Notes under the pieces: model-generated
The model's input: the letters and a program-made list of their open reading frames with translations, nothing else
Told to the model about the DNA's origin: nothing
Database searches by the model: none
Part shown: piece by piece, positions 12,401 through 23,122 of the stretch
How positions within the stretch are numbered: position 1 is the first letter of the stretch
How the letters are laid out: every line of letters starts with the position of its first letter
NCBI RefSeq assembly: GCF_042477335.2
Contig: NC_091255.1
Coordinates: forward strand, 30,606,501 to 30,670,500
DNA length: 64,000 nucleotides
Direction: 5' to 3'
Source of the DNA: Ovis canadensis
Taxonomy: Eukaryota > Chordata > Mammalia > Artiodactyla > Bovidae
Made by a program: the position numbers and the translations under genes

Positions 12401-15400
12401 CATAATACGCTCGTTTTTCCTTTTGAAGGTAGGCCCACCCCTGCATGCCTGCCACCCCGGCCACCGCACAGGTTACAAAACACCACGGCTGTGTTTCTGG
12501 TACCTCAGCATCCCTCCCCTGCCACCCCCCACAGAGAAGTAAAATGTCAGTGAAGCAAACTACTGACTCAAAGCTGTATAATCTATAAATATTAAATTGC
12601 TCTGGCTTTCCCTGGCCCATCTAGCTCCGGTCAGCTCCAGTGGGGAGGTGGCTGGTTAGTGCAAGGAGGGGAGGGACCAGTGGGGAGACAAGTGTCCTCA
12701 GAGGTCAAGGCCGAGGCTACCTCCATGGGCTGAAGTCCCTGGCTGGAGGAGAAGCAGCAGAGAGTGGGGCGCGTGGAGCAGGGAGCTGGAAAACCCACGC
12801 CCCCCTGTAACGCAGAAAGGGTCACCTCTGATTTTTCCGTTTGAGGCTTTATGGTTGGAGGGAGACTGTGGTTTGTGGGGAGCTGGGTGTTGCATCTCTG
12901 ACCCCAGCCCAGGACTCTAATGTGAGGGCGGCAGCACTGCCAGTATGTTCCCTCCAGGGACTGTCCCCCTCAGAGCGGGCACTGGAACCGTCCCAGGCAG
13001 CGGGGCTGGTGATGGTGGCCAGCTGTCCTCTCCCGTCCGCTGCCCCAGGCTCCTCCCCCCAACAGGCCCCCTGTGCTCCCCCTGGGGGGGCCCTCCTGCT
13101 GTGATCTGTGCTGGTCTATACACCCTTGCGTGTGCACTGCAGGGGAGTATGTATTCACACCACCTGCTGAGGTTGAGACTTCCTGCAGGCAGGGGAGCAG
13201 CTCCTGTTTCTTGGGGACCTCATGTTGTTGCTCAGTTGTGTCTGACTGTTTGTGACCTCATGGGCTGCAGCACACCAGGTTTCCCTGTCCTTCAGTATCT
13301 CCCGGAATTTGCTCAAGCTCATGTCCATTGAGTTGATGATGCCATCCAACCTCTCTGCTGCTGCTTTTAAGTCGCTTCAGTCGTGTCCGACTCTGTGCGA
13401 CCCCATAGATGGCAGCCCACCAGGCTCTGCCATCCCTGGGATTCGCCAGGCAAGAATACTGGAGTGGGTTGCCATTTCCTTCTCCAATGTATGAAAGTGA
13501 AAAGTGAAAGTGAAGTCGCTCAGTCTTGTCTGACTCTTTGCGGACCCCATGGACTGCAGCCTACCAGGCTCCTCCGTCCATGGGATTTTCCAGGCAAGAG
13601 TACTGGAGTGGGGTGCTGTTGCCTTCTCCATCCAACCTCTCTAGGCTTTCTCATTTTTCTTCTATGTACTGATACCCAGGGCTGAAGTTCTTAAATGCAT
13701 AGCCTCGTTGATCCTTCCATAGTGGGATAAGTTGGGAACTGCAGTGTGTTTACCACATGGCAGCGGAGGGTCTGAGGTCCAGAGGCGGGAGGTGACTTGC
13801 TTGGGGTTCTGTGGAGAAGTCCCCTGCAGACCCAGGGGGGCTCCATGGCTCTTCAGAGGTGGAGCCCAGATTCTACTCAAGGACTAAACCGTGTCCGGGG
13901 GGGCTGTCCCAAGCTCTCTCTCTCTTTCTCTTGCAGGCATCCCCACCCTCATCGTGCTGGACCCGCAGGGGGAGGTGATCACGCGGCAGGGGCGGGTGGA
14001 GGTGCTGAACGATGAGGAATGCAGGGGCTTCCCTTGGCACCCCAAGCCTGTGCTGGAGCTCTCCGACTCCAACGCTGTGCAGCTCAACGAGGGCCCCTGC
14101 CTCGTCCTGTTTGTAGGTAGGAAGCTCAGCTGAGGGCCCCAGGTGGGACACAATGGGCAGAGCTCACTAGGGGGCCAGGGGGGTCTGTCCCTGCAGCTTC
14201 TTTCAGTCGCCAGCAGCGCAGAGCCTGGGTCTTTGTCTCTGGCTGCCGTGCTTCTGACCCTGGTGATTTATTCATGCTTCTCCCCTGTGGTGGCTGTGCA
14301 GGGAGTTGCTGCTCTGCTTTCCTTCTAGCTGCTCCCGGCCACCAGCTGGGAAGAAGAGGTCAGGCCGGGAGGAAGCCCTCGGCCCGCTGATGAACAGACC
14401 CATTGTTGGAGGCGGGGCTGCTGCGCAGCAGCTGTGGGGGGGCGGGGGGGTGGGGCCCCTCAGGCCAGGGCTCCCCCTCAGCTGCTGCTGCTGCTGCTCT
14501 CCTGTGCTCTGAGGAGCTGCCCCAGGGTGGCATCTCTGGGGCTGAGAACCCCTCTGTCTCCCTGCCTCTCCCTCTCGTGCTCAGTGTGTGACAGGTCTGC
14601 CCTGCAGGAAGACACAGGAATACCTGCGGCAGGTTCCCGGCAGACCCGTAGGGTGACCCCTGGTTCCTTCTGCAAACGGAGTAACTGCTGGCCAAGGGCC
14701 ATCTCACCCTCTGCCTTAGGTCTCATTGCTCGGTTCCAACTTAAGTCTGGGTACCCGGATCATGGCTGAGCTGCTGCCGCCTGTAGTGAGAGGGCTGGAG
14801 AATGTGTGTAGCATCCAACCCCCATTCTCTAGAAGTCTGGTTTGGGGGCCCCCAGGTGGGGAGGGAATCCTGGCTTGCAGGCTGGCCTTGTACTTGGAGG
14901 ACAGTGGCGCTGGGAAGGATGGCCTTGGGGACCCATTCCCCTTGGGTCTTTACTGCCTGCTGCAGGCTCACATGCCCCCAGCCTGGGGCCTGGGAAGCTT
15001 TTATGAATGAGGAACAATTAGGAATGTCACTGGCCATCTGTAGATGTGGAAACAGGGTCCCAGGGAAGCAAAGCAAGTTTCCAGCATCACCAAGCTAATC
15101 AGAGGTGAATCTAGAGTGTATGGGGCTGAGCCTGCACACTGGGCCTCCTGGGAGGACTTCTGGGTGAAGGTCCTCTGCAGGCACCTGTCCCCCCTCCCCT
15201 GCTTTGCACTGGCTCTCGGTTTTGGGGTTCAGCAGGGATGAGGTGCTCCCACGCTAGTTCACTGGAAGCAAGAGATGCCCAAAGGGGGTTCTGGGAGCCT
15301 GGTTGGGGGTTCTTCCCTACAGTCAGCCTGTCCCCTCCCAGGCAAGTCCCACTGCCAGCTATGAAGTTGGCATGCCAGTGCCCTGGTGCCTCCCAGCTGC

Positions 15401-18400
15401 CACTGAAGCTGATGATCAGAACACAGTCCTGACCCACCACCACCACCACTTCTCCCATTTCCATTAGGAAGTCAGGGATCCAAGGACAGAGCATCTCATT
15501 CTATGATAGAGAGAAAACCACCAGCGCCTCAGGTTCTGGCTTAGGAGAGGCTCAGCTTCCAAGGTGCGTTTGTGAGTAGTTCAGTGAACAGGATTTCGCT
15601 TGCCTGGGCATTAGTGATAGATGGTGAAGTTAGTTCTTCCTGGGGGCATGATGCAGAACAGCTTGCCTGCGAGAGCAGTGAGGAACCTGGCCTGTGCCTG
15701 GGGACACACCCTCGTGCATCCAGGAGGCGAGGTCGGTGTCCCAGGGGAGGCTTTGCTTCCATTCAGGGGCCGCCCAGATGGGCGCGTCGGGCCAGGACCT
15801 GGGCACCAGTCCATCTGATTGACAAGCCAGTGCTTCTTTGTGTCTTTCTCTCCCTTGTCACAGATTCTGAGGATGACGGCGAGTCGGAGGCGGCCAAGCA
15901 GCTGATCCAGCCAATAGCTGAGAAGATCATTGCCAAGTACAAAGCCAAAGAGGAGGAGGCGCCGCTCCTGTTCTTTGTGGCGGGGGAGGTGAGTGCCGCC
16001 GGGGCCCCCCGGGCTGGCTCCGCTGGCCGACCCTTAGAACACGAGTGATGTAGCCCCTGGGGATGTCTGAAGGGGCCTGGGGTTCTGGGGTGACGGTGCT
16101 TCTACAAGAGCCCACAGACAAATGGAGCATGAAAAGGTGTCATCAGTCAAGGAAAACCAGTTCCGGCCCCTGCCGCCTCCTTCTTCCCATCTTACCCAGC
16201 AGTCCCCAGGCAGCAGGGGGCCCTGCTAGAACAGAAGCTCCCACTTGCACCCAGACTGCTCCCACCCCGGCTGCGAGGGAGCCACAAAGATAGTGGTCAG
16301 CACTTACTCCTTCCGGGCTGGGTCCCAGCCAGGCTCTTGATGCTTTACAAAGAGACTGTTTGGTTAGTCCACGAACACCCAGCCGCCCAAGGGGCCTTTT
16401 CCCATCGCTGATGGGGATCCAACTGCAGTTACCCCTCCGCCCAGGGAGAATGCTTACGTTCCTAGCGTCCCTGCCTCTTCCACCCCAGGCCTGTCCCTAG
16501 AAGGCCTCCAGCTGGTAGGGGAGTGGCTCCCAAGGTAGGGGAGCCTGGGTCCCCGCAGACGCGGAATCTGAGATTGCGCAGGTTGCGCAGCCATGCCCCC
16601 TCGGTTCCCCACCCTGGAGCCACCCTCCACGCATGCGCAGCTGCCTCTCCCCACCCAGGCACTGGCCTCAGTCAGTTATTGACAGACACACATTTCGAAG
16701 CCAGCGGGCCCCCCTCCCCCACCTGCCCTCCTTGCTCCCATCTGTACCTCTAGTTGGTCCGAGCCCCGTGCTCATTTCACGCTGTGTTTGGATCCCAGGG
16801 GCGGCCAGACACCCTGAACCACCCATTCATCACCTCAATAGCCGCTGCTGCCCGGTGAGCCCCTGGAAGACAGCTGGAGTCACCCTGCCCAGCCGTGGGG
16901 TGGAGGGAACAAAGACGGTTCACAGGGCCCTGCCTTGGGCTACACAGCCCACTCCACACAAAGCACAAATGGAAGCCGCGCTGAATGTATTAAACTCTAA
17001 CCCCTTCGACCAGAACAGCGGCTTGGAGAGAAAAGATGGGCTCAGGAGAGGGAAAGGGCTGAGCCGGGGGTGGAGGCGGGGCTGCAGGGCTCCAGCGGCC
17101 GCCCTAGAAAGGAGGCCGAAAAGGAGCGCTGGTAGGTTTCCTATAGGCCCGGCCAGGCCAGGTGCCTCACCTGCACCACCCACTTGCTCGTCACCTACCC
17201 CTCCTTAGGGGTTCACAGATGAGGAAAGTGAGGCTGGAAGAGGGTAAGGCTGCTGCGAGGCCGGCCTGGCAGGGCTGTGCGCCCAGGCTGGCTCACTTTC
17301 CCGGAGCCCCATGTGAGCCATTATGGAATCCCTTTTATAGGATTTATGAGACCTGGCCTCTGAGAGGTTTCTTGCCAAAGCCTGGCATTAAGTAGGTGGC
17401 AGAGAGAGGAGTGACTGTGAGATCAGGAGTGAATGTGGAAACAAGCTCTCACTACCTCTGTCCACAGGGTCCCGTACAGGGCTGGCCCAGCCTGGACCAG
17501 GATGTTAGGCAGAGGCTCAGGGGCATAGGGGCATCCACTACTCCAGCTCCCCACCCTCAACCTGACCTTCTCTGCCCTGAACCCGGACTCCTGGCCTTGG
17601 CAACTCTCTTGGCCAGTTTTCTAACCTCAGAAGCAAGACAGTGGGAAAGGAAGTGGGCACAGGGCGCTGGAACCATCAGGCACCAACTGGGTACCTTGGA
17701 GCCCAGGACTCCAGCCCTCCACAGTCAGCCTGGGGCTGGGGCCTTTGTCTTGATCCCATCCTCACCCATAGACAGAAGTTGTCCCTTCCCGAGCCTTAAC
17801 AGACATTAAAATTCATCTCCCCATGTTTGCTCAGAGGGAGGGGAGGCAGCAGGCACTGAGCTTGGCTTTCTAATGGGAATTGGATGGATGGGATTTGTCC
17901 AGGTGTCTCCCCTCTATTTATCATGAAGATTGTTTATTAACCCAAATGGAGCGCCTGAATTGGGTGAACACTGCCAGAGATGCTGAATCACCCGGCATTG
18001 CTGGGAAGTGTGTGCTGTTTGTTGGGTGGAGGAAAAAAAGACGATCACTTATCTTTCCTAAGAAATTGCCCCTTTAGAAAGAAATGTTTTTTGTCTCGGA
18101 AACTGCTTGCCAGCCCTTAAGACCCGGAATACTATGAGCTCTTTTTCTGCAGGTATTCTCATTCAGTGGAGATTTTTGCACATTTTATAGTGGAACAACC
18201 TGGGGATGGGTATAGAGCGTCCATTTCCTGTTAGCAGCATGAAAAGTAACCTCAGATGGCTGTGTGTATGCATTCTCAACCCTATTCAACTCTTTGCATC
18301 CTCAGGGATTATAGCCTGCTAGGCTTCTCTGTCCATGGGATTTTCCAGGCAAGAATACTGGACTCGTTTGCCATTCCCTTCTCCAGGGGACCTTCCTGAC

Positions 18401-19302
18401 TCAGGGATTGAACCCAGGTCTCCAGCATTGGCAGGTGGATTCTTTAACACTAAGCCACCTGGGAAGCCCAATCTCAGATGGCTACCACCTTACAAATCTT
18501 TCTCCTTGTCTTTGGATTTCTGTTTGCCTTTATATTTACTAAGGGTACACCACATACTAGAGAAATCTCTCAGGACAGTCACTGGGAACCTACAATTACT
18601 ATAGCGATGGTGTAAAACCTCAGTAGTACTTCAGAGGCCTGGGCTTCTGAACTGGTTGTGCAACTCCTGCCTGCCCCCTACAGCTGTGGGGGTGGGGGGT
18701 TGGGGGACTGAGCTGTTTAGTTAAAAACATTTGGAAGCTGAAGTCCAGATAGCCCTCTGCCCACAGTGGGGCTGCAGATAATTGAGAGTGGGTTGCAAAA
18801 GTAAGTAATCAAAAGACATCCCATTTTTACAAGTTAAAGTTGCTTTCATGCTATAAAGCAAGATGACTCACCTGGGGTTTGAGCTGATGCAGAGAGTGAA
18901 TTTGATGAACCAGCTCCCCCTCGCCCTGGTAGGGCAGGGTCCCCTGATCCCCTCCTCCCTGCTCCCGGTTCTGAGAGCCTATTTTTCCTGGAGGCCGCGG
19001 CTCTCCAGGATGGTGGGGTGGGGTTCCACTCTATGGTGTCTGGGGAGTCCGGGCCCAGGGGATTCTCTGCCCTCTTTCTTGACAACTCATCGATTTTCTT
19101 TCCTTCTGGTGACTTCCAGGATGACATGACTGACTCCCTGCGAGATTACACCAACCTGCCCGAGGCTGCCCCTTTGCTCACCATTCTGGACATGTCAGCC
19201 CGGGCCAAGTACGTGATGGACGTGGAGGAGATCACCCCCGCCATTGTGGAGGCCTTTGTGAATGACTTCCTAGCAGAAAAGCTCAAACCAGAGCCCATCT
19301 AG
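306..19302 (+). CDS. NXN: Nucleoredoxin, C-terminal part (4 coding exons, 5' part outside window)
   Basis: Spliced CDS of exons 306-412, 13937-14116, 15864-15988 and 19120-19302; these are probably exons 5-8 of 8. The joined frame is open for 197 codons plus one split Arg codon and ends in TAG, about residues 238-435 of a protein that is 435 residues long in human. Nucleoredoxin is a thioredoxin-fold oxidoreductase of cytosol and nucleus that binds Dishevelled and restrains Wnt signalling (family knowledge). Visible here are the second half of the central thioredoxin domain, with the cis-Pro loop GIPTL and [19 protein letters not shown], an acidic linker ([11 protein letters not shown]), and the C-terminal PDI-like region ending KLKPEPI. 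The catalytic CPPC motif lies in an earlier exon not present here. All four acceptors are AG, all three internal donors are GT, and the phases agree. I see no frameshift or stop, so this is a functional gene cut by the window edge. It converges on MRM3. Confidence 0.95.
715..860 (+). mobile_element. MIR SINE relic
   Basis: gagcctcagtttcctcatct followed by gcaaaatgcagatgataaat is the MIR core. Confidence 0.75.
1043..1236 (+). mobile_element. BovB-derived 3' repeat (ART2A type)
   Basis: It reads actggaaaagaccctgatgc through gttggatggtatcactgact to a Bov-type end (cagagtcagacacaattgag), the sense orientation of the BovB 3' region. Confidence 0.85.
1557..1670 (+). mobile_element. CHR-type tRNA-Glu SINE
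   Basis: gggacttctctggcggtcca, gtggttaagactcc and ggaaacttagatcccatatg are the standard CHR landmarks in sense orientation. Confidence 0.82.
1683..1830 (+). mobile_element. MER5A-type hAT DNA transposon relic
   Basis: ttcagattcagtggttctgg, ctttctagcaagcccccagg and tgatgccagtgctgcttgtc match the well-known MER5A pattern, an inactive Charlie-group element common to placental mammals. Confidence 0.72.
2225..2330 (+). mobile_element. MIR SINE relic
   Basis: gaccttgagcaagttacttt, then ggtacagagtaggcacttaa, is MIR-like with a T-tract inside. Confidence 0.6.
2477..2733 (-). mobile_element. BovB-derived 3' repeat (ART2A type)
   Basis: Reverse orientation: tcagtcatgtctgacacttt, accatctcatcctctgttgc, cgcatcaggtggccaaagta. 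It is similar to the copies at 5279 and 62528. Confidence 0.87.
3350..3494 (-). mobile_element. CHR-type tRNA-Glu SINE
   Basis: Reverse orientation: ttatttggttgcaccaggtc, ttccctgaccagggattaaa, tactggaccatcagggaagt. Confidence 0.82.
5279..5622 (-). mobile_element. BovB-derived 3' repeat
   Basis: Reverse orientation, reaching a little into the RT C-terminus; the minus frame 5658-5299 reads [20 protein letters not shown], a BovB hallmark. Confidence 0.88.
7982..8320 (-). mobile_element. Long tRNA-derived ruminant SINE (CHR-2-like)
   Basis: tggctgtgctgggtctccgc, repeated gggctctag...gcacaggctca units, tcgaacccacatctcctgca and gagccaccagggaagtcccc mark a reverse-oriented long SINE. Confidence 0.8.
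8506..9020 (-). mobile_element. Degraded L1-type relic
   Basis: aatgaacacccatgtggcta, tttgagatttatccctgttg and gtggatatttggttgtttct are patterns of old L1 3' regions; edges and strand are uncertain. Confidence 0.4.
9022..9136 (+). mobile_element. CHR-type tRNA-Glu SINE
   Basis: gggacttccctggcagtcca, gtttgatccctagttgggga and aactaagatcctgcctgcct in sense orientation with an A-rich end. Confidence 0.85.
10300..10430 (-). mobile_element. CHR-type tRNA-Glu SINE
   Basis: A T-rich start, tttggccacgctgcacagct, aaccagggactgaacctggg and cactggaccaccagtgaagt show a reverse copy. Confidence 0.83.
10535..10690 (-). mobile_element. MIR SINE relic
   Basis: Reverse MIR pattern: tttgtgccagatatcctgct, catttgacggtgtataaatg, aattaaatgacttgtctgc. 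Confidence 0.55.
11195..11290 (+). mobile_element. MIR SINE relic
   Basis: aacttggtcacttactgggc then gatgaccttgggtagacgac fits the MIR core. Confidence 0.5.
13228..13341 (-). mobile_element. BovB-derived 3' repeat, interrupted
   Basis: ttgctcagttgtgtctgact to gagttgatgatgccatccaa in reverse orientation. A Bov-A2 element has inserted at its edge. Confidence 0.82.
13357..13627 (-). mobile_element. Bov-A2 dimeric SINE
   Basis: Two Bov-A units in reverse orientation joined by a gaaagtgaaaagtgaaagtg linker. It is flanked by the perfect 15-bp duplication ccatccaacctctct at 13342-13356 and 13628-13642. Confidence 0.9.
13655..13810 (-). mobile_element. MIR SINE relic
   Basis: Reverse MIR-like sequence (gttgatccttccatagtggg, gaggtgacttgcttggggtt). 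Weak. Confidence 0.4.
13937..14116 (+). CDS. NXN: NXN coding exon (probably exon 6)
   Basis: The acceptor is ttcucttgcag-like (tctcttgcag) and the donor is gtagga. It encodes the cis-Pro loop [15 protein letters not shown] followed by the segment [15 protein letters not shown]. The exon is 180 nt and begins and ends in phase 1, matching its neighbours. Confidence 0.95.
14117..15863. other. NXN: NXN intron (1.7 kb)
   Basis: GC-rich unique intronic DNA. A weak MIR-like stretch lies near 15010-15115. A G-run with short CTG repeats is at about 14437-14505. No gene was seen. Confidence 0.6.
15864..15988 (+). CDS. NXN: NXN coding exon (probably exon 7)
   Basis: The acceptor is ttgtcacag and the donor is gtgagt. 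It encodes [20 protein letters not shown] and then the Lys/Glu-rich stretch [22 protein letters not shown]. The length is 125 nt, and it ends on a whole codon. Confidence 0.95.
15989..19119. other. NXN: NXN last intron (3.1 kb)
   Basis: Mostly unique and GC-rich, with one Bov-tA SINE at 18270-18469 and a possible MIR relic around 16290-16430. An NRF1-like motif lies at 16629-16640. The 191-codon frame at 16633-17208 is proline-rich GC-bias reading with no family signature. Confidence 0.6.
18270..18469 (-). mobile_element. Bov-tA SINE
   Basis: ccatgggattttccaggcaa, cattcccttctccaggggac and taagccacctgggaagccca, reverse orientation. Confidence 0.87.
19120..19302 (+). CDS. NXN: NXN last coding exon with stop codon
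   Basis: The acceptor is gacttccag. The exon encodes [20 protein letters not shown] and onwards to EKLKPEPI, then TAG at 19300-19302. The 60 codons match the known nucleoredoxin C-terminus. Confidence 0.95.
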   Translation, partial: DDMTDSLRDYTNLPEAAPLLTILDMSARAKYVMDVEEITPAIVEAFVNDFLAEKLKPEPI

Positions 19303-19559
19303 TGGGGCCCCAGCTTCGCGGGACCTTATTTAAAACTCATTCTTCTCTTCCCCCTCCTCCCTTCCCGTCACCCTTGGACTCTTACAGCGTGTTCCGAATC
19401 ACACAACCCAAGTGTCCAACCTCTCTGTGGTGCCTTGTTCTCTGCATTAATTCCTCAGCTAGCACCCTAGGGTGCGCATACTCTCCAGCGGCAGAAGAAA
19501 CCACCGTGTTTGGAGACTCTGTTCGGGGATTCATGGGGCTGGCGTAACCGTCCAGAATG

Positions 19560-19750
19560 GGGGCTGCAGCGCGCTCTTGGTCGCTAGCTCTGGGTGAGGT
19601 ATTTTTGCGCGCCCCCGGGTGTTCTAACGCCGAGTGGGCACAGACCTTGGGTGCGCCGGCTCTGCCGCGGGTGCTAGAGCGCATGCGCAGAGCCCCAGAG
19701 GCTCAGACAACGCGGGCGCTCAGGTGGAGCCGGTCGGGGGCCTGGCCCCC
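19560..19750. promoter_or_regulatory. CpG-rich patch with NRF1-type palindrome in NXN 3' UTR
   Basis: A dense cluster of CpGs in otherwise CpG-poor DNA. gcgcatgcgc at 19679-19688 is a perfect NRF1-type core. Possible CpG island; function is inferred. Confidence 0.45.
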
Positions 19751-20699
19751 GAAGTCTTGGCACTGAACTTCTGCCCGCCAGGACAGCCTTTCCTCAGTGA
19801 CTTGGTCTGTCTTGACCTGAGGAGAAGAACACCAGCTTGTCAGTCGGTATCTTGGGCAGGGGAGGAGCTCCAGGTCTCAAAGGTAACTTGTGTTCTTTTC
19901 TGATGAGAAAGAGTAGCTACAGTAATGGTTCACGTAGTATTTGCTTACTTTGATGGAGCACCTCCCATGTGATAAGAAAGAGCTGCTTCTTCCTTCCTTC
20001 GAGCTCTTTCTCCCTTGATCTTGACCTTCCCCCAGTTTCTGCCTTCTCAAATGGACAGCCCCTCCCATCTTAGAATGTTGTTGGTAAGTTCTCCCCTTCG
20101 GCCATCTTCCCAAGAAGAGGCGGTGGACCTGCATTGCCAGAAGAGCACCGTGTCCCCAGCGCCCGGTGGCTCCGGGCCTGGGGCCCCTGGAGCCTCTGCC
20201 CACCCTTGGTTACCCCTGCGTTTCCTTTTCTTCTCAAAGCAGAACTTTTAAAAAGAGGCAAGCAATTGCCAGAAGCCTAGCTTTTTCCTAAGAACCTGCA
20301 GAAAGGGCTGTGCCCTAGGGAGTGCAGGCTGAGGACAGGTCAGCTAAAAATGGGCCCTGTGTTGGCTCTGCTGAGCCCAGCTCAGCTCCTTCTTTGGGCT
20401 GAACTGACCACAGAAAGGAAACTAGCAGCTGTGCTCTTAGGATTTGGGGTAGAAGGCTTCCCTGGGTTTCAGCCTATCTCAATCAGGTGTCAGGGCCTTT
20501 TGGATCATCTCAGGCCTCACCTCTGGCTCCACTCACAGCCAACCAAAACCGTTTATTTGGAAAACCCAGCCCCTTCCAACTAGCTGTTGACAGCATTGCT
20601 TCTTGCTGAGTGGGATTGTTCATTTGTAGTTCAGAGGGACAAGTTGAGTTGGTCATTGCTCTTACTGTTACCAGCCTGAAATGCAATCACCTAGTAAGA

Positions 20700-20705
20700 A
20701 ATAAA
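20700..20705 (+). terminator. NXN: NXN poly(A) signal
   Basis: Canonical AATAAA on the sense strand, about 1.4 kb after the stop codon. Pyrimidine-rich DNA (ggcctttcctgtcc) follows at about 35 bases. No better signal was noticed between the stop codon and here. Confidence 0.6.
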
Positions 20706-22008
20706 ACAGGCATCTCTGGACGTTATCAACCATTTGGCCTTTCCTGTCCTTCATAACAAAAATCTTCTGGCTTGTACTGTGCTCCATGGGGTGGGCAGTG
20801 AGGGGGTGGGTGGCACATACAAGATCTTCTTGACTTTCACTGGGTACTTGGCAGCTGTGCTTCAGGATTTTTGAGAACCAAGCCCTAACATGGTCATCTG
20901 TTGAATCCTTCAGAAGCCAGGATGCTTGTTTGGATGAGAGTGCCGGAGGCAGATCCCTGCTGGAGCTCTGGCCAGCATCGCTTGGGGTTTGACTTGCCAT
21001 GGCAGGGGGTGGAGTCTCAGATGACAGGCATCCTTGTGGACTCATGCTCATTCCCCCTCCACAAGGTAACACGTGCTCAGAAAGCTTGAGAAGGCCAGTT
21101 GGAGAAACACAAGGAGTCAGTCCCGCAGGGGTCCTCCTGTGAAGAATGAGGTTGGAGACCCTCAAACCTGGCTCTGTCCAACCCCCTAGGACTAGGGGCT
21201 GCTCCAGGAGACCTGCCAGTGTCTCCCTGGGGAGATGGGAGGGTGGAGACAAGATGAGGTAGGTCAACCTCACTTGGAGGATAGTTGGGATTTCTGTCTG
21301 TGCCCTGTACCATGATGGCCTTGGAGGAAAGGTGGTCTCTCTCAGCAGCTACTTATTTTCTGAGGCAAAAGGAACAAAATCCAATGAGGAGTCCTCATAA
21401 GTCATTGAAGCAGAAAAATGAGGTCATCTATGATGCTTCTATGCCCATACAGGGCCAGCTGAACTACTTGCCACTAATGTCAACTGGACCCACACCCCCA
21501 GAATTCCCCTCTTGAAGGGGGTGTGAAGGTTAATATCAGTGGGAAGTTCTACTAAAAAGGTACGTCTGGTTTATACAGTGGCAACTTTGGGGGAGAAAGC
21601 CAGGGGAGAGTCACTTCGCCAGTGAAGAATCTCTATAGTGCAAGATGCTAGCAATCTTAAAGGTTATTGACGAAGTGGGTGGCTTCTTAATTCCTACTAA
21701 GCAGCTCCAAAATACCTTAAAATTCTGGTCGCTAATTAAAAGCAGGTTAAAACACCAGCTGTGACATATTCAAGGGCTTCCGCCAACAGCAAAGGAAACC
21801 GGGCCCTGCAGCTTGGGACAGGATGGTGGCTGTAAAAATGCCACCCTGGGGTTACAAGTCTGTGGTCAGCACAATGACTTCCAGATCTGATTCTACCTTT
21901 TTTTTTTTAAACGGAGTTGAGATCTTTTTTTTTTTTTTTAACCTATCTTCAACAGTAAAGATCTCCTTAAGAAAAAAAGAAAGGTATGTTTGGGGGATAG
22001 GTATGTAT

Positions 22009-22317
22009 GTATGTGTTAGTCACTCAGTTGTGGTGGACTCTGTGACCCCATGGACTGTAGTCCACCAGACTCCTCTGTGCATGGAATTCTCCAGGTGAGA
22101 ATACTGGCATGCATGCCCAGTCACTTCAGTCATGTCTAATTCTTTGTGACCCAATGGACCATGGCCCACCAGGCTCCTCTGTCCATGGAATCCAGGCAAG
22201 AATACTGGAGTAGGTAGCCATTCTCTTCTCCAGGGGAATCTTCCCCACCCAGGAATTGAACCCGAGTCTCCTCCATTGCAGGTGAATCCTTTACCATCTG
22301 AGCCACCAGGGGAGTCC
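22009..22317 (-). mobile_element. Bov-tA-type SINE, extended
   Basis: Two Bov-A-like units plus the tRNA-Glu head (gagccaccaggggagtcc) in reverse. Flanked by aggtatgtat at 21999-22008 and 22318-22327. Confidence 0.87.
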
Positions 22318-23122
22318 AGGTATGTATAGCAGGTAGCTGTAAAAGCCGGAGGGTGACTGAGAACCACCTTGTCTTCCAGGAATGGGGTAGGAGGTCTGGT
22401 TGCTCCCCTAGCCTCAAGTGTGTCCTTGGAATCAGTGCCTCCCACTTATCTGAGCACAGGGAGTCTGTTCTGCTGTTTTTGGCATTAGCCAAGCTTCAAG
22501 TGGTAATTTTCAGCCAGACTGTGTTTTTTCCTGTTGCCTAATTAAAGACACTAAAAAGCTGTTCTCTCCTCCTGCTGCCTTGTTGCAGGGCAGCAAAGGG
22601 AATTCTGCAGCGATAGAGACATGGTAGAATCTGCTGGACCCAATAGGGTCACTAGAGGGAGAAAGCTACACACACGCACAGGCATGTCCACGTGGAGAGG
22701 CCTTGGAATGGCAGCTCTGGGAGGGGTCCGAGTGAGTTCCTGGTCCATCTCCTCCAGGGTGCGGGCATTGTTTCACTGCGAACCCCCACCCCTCCCTGGG
22801 CAGGCCCCTGCTTGCCTGCCAGGACCAGGACCTCAACATAACAGAAATGAGGGCTGTGGGTTGTGGCAGTGCCCCTGCAGCTTCTCTCCAGATGCTGCTG
22901 TGTGGACCGAGGACGGGCTGGAACTCAGGATCTTCCATTCACCCTGAAGCAGCTGTGTTCAGTGAGCCCTAAACCTAAGTTCCTCTTTGTTCAACATCAA
23001 CCCCTGTTGAGCACCCACTGCTTTCCTCCAAGCAGGCTGCTCAAGGGGAAGTTCTCTGCAGACAAATGGCTATTTGTTAGCTTCATTATTGGCTATTCAT
23101 TATTAGCAAGCAGTGCATGTGT

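Larger units (their letters stand above)
413..13936. other. NXN: NXN intron (13.5 kb) with scattered repeats
   Basis: It holds MIR, MER5A, CHR SINE, BovB-derived and Bov-A2 copies listed separately. Stretches such as 5640-7980 and 11300-13220 look like unique intronic DNA; short open frames there show no conserved motifs. Part of 6680-6850 resembles a very old LTR-type repeat, but I could not name it. Confidence 0.6.
19303..20725 (+). other. NXN: NXN 3' untranslated region (inferred)
   Basis: This runs from the NXN stop to just beyond the AATAAA at 20700-20705. The resulting length of about 1.4 kb is plausible for NXN. It contains a CpG-rich patch at about 19560-19750 with the palindrome gcgcatgcgc. 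The 201-codon minus-strand reading frame at 20668-21273 has no recognisable family features and I treat it as chance. Confidence 0.6.

Noticed and set aside
16633-17208. 191-codon + strand open frame in the last NXN intron
   Set aside because: Proline/arginine-rich reading of GC-rich DNA with no recognisable domain.
20668-21273. 201-codon minus-strand open frame
   Set aside because: Lies in NXN 3' UTR and flank, shows no family motif and composition looks non-coding.
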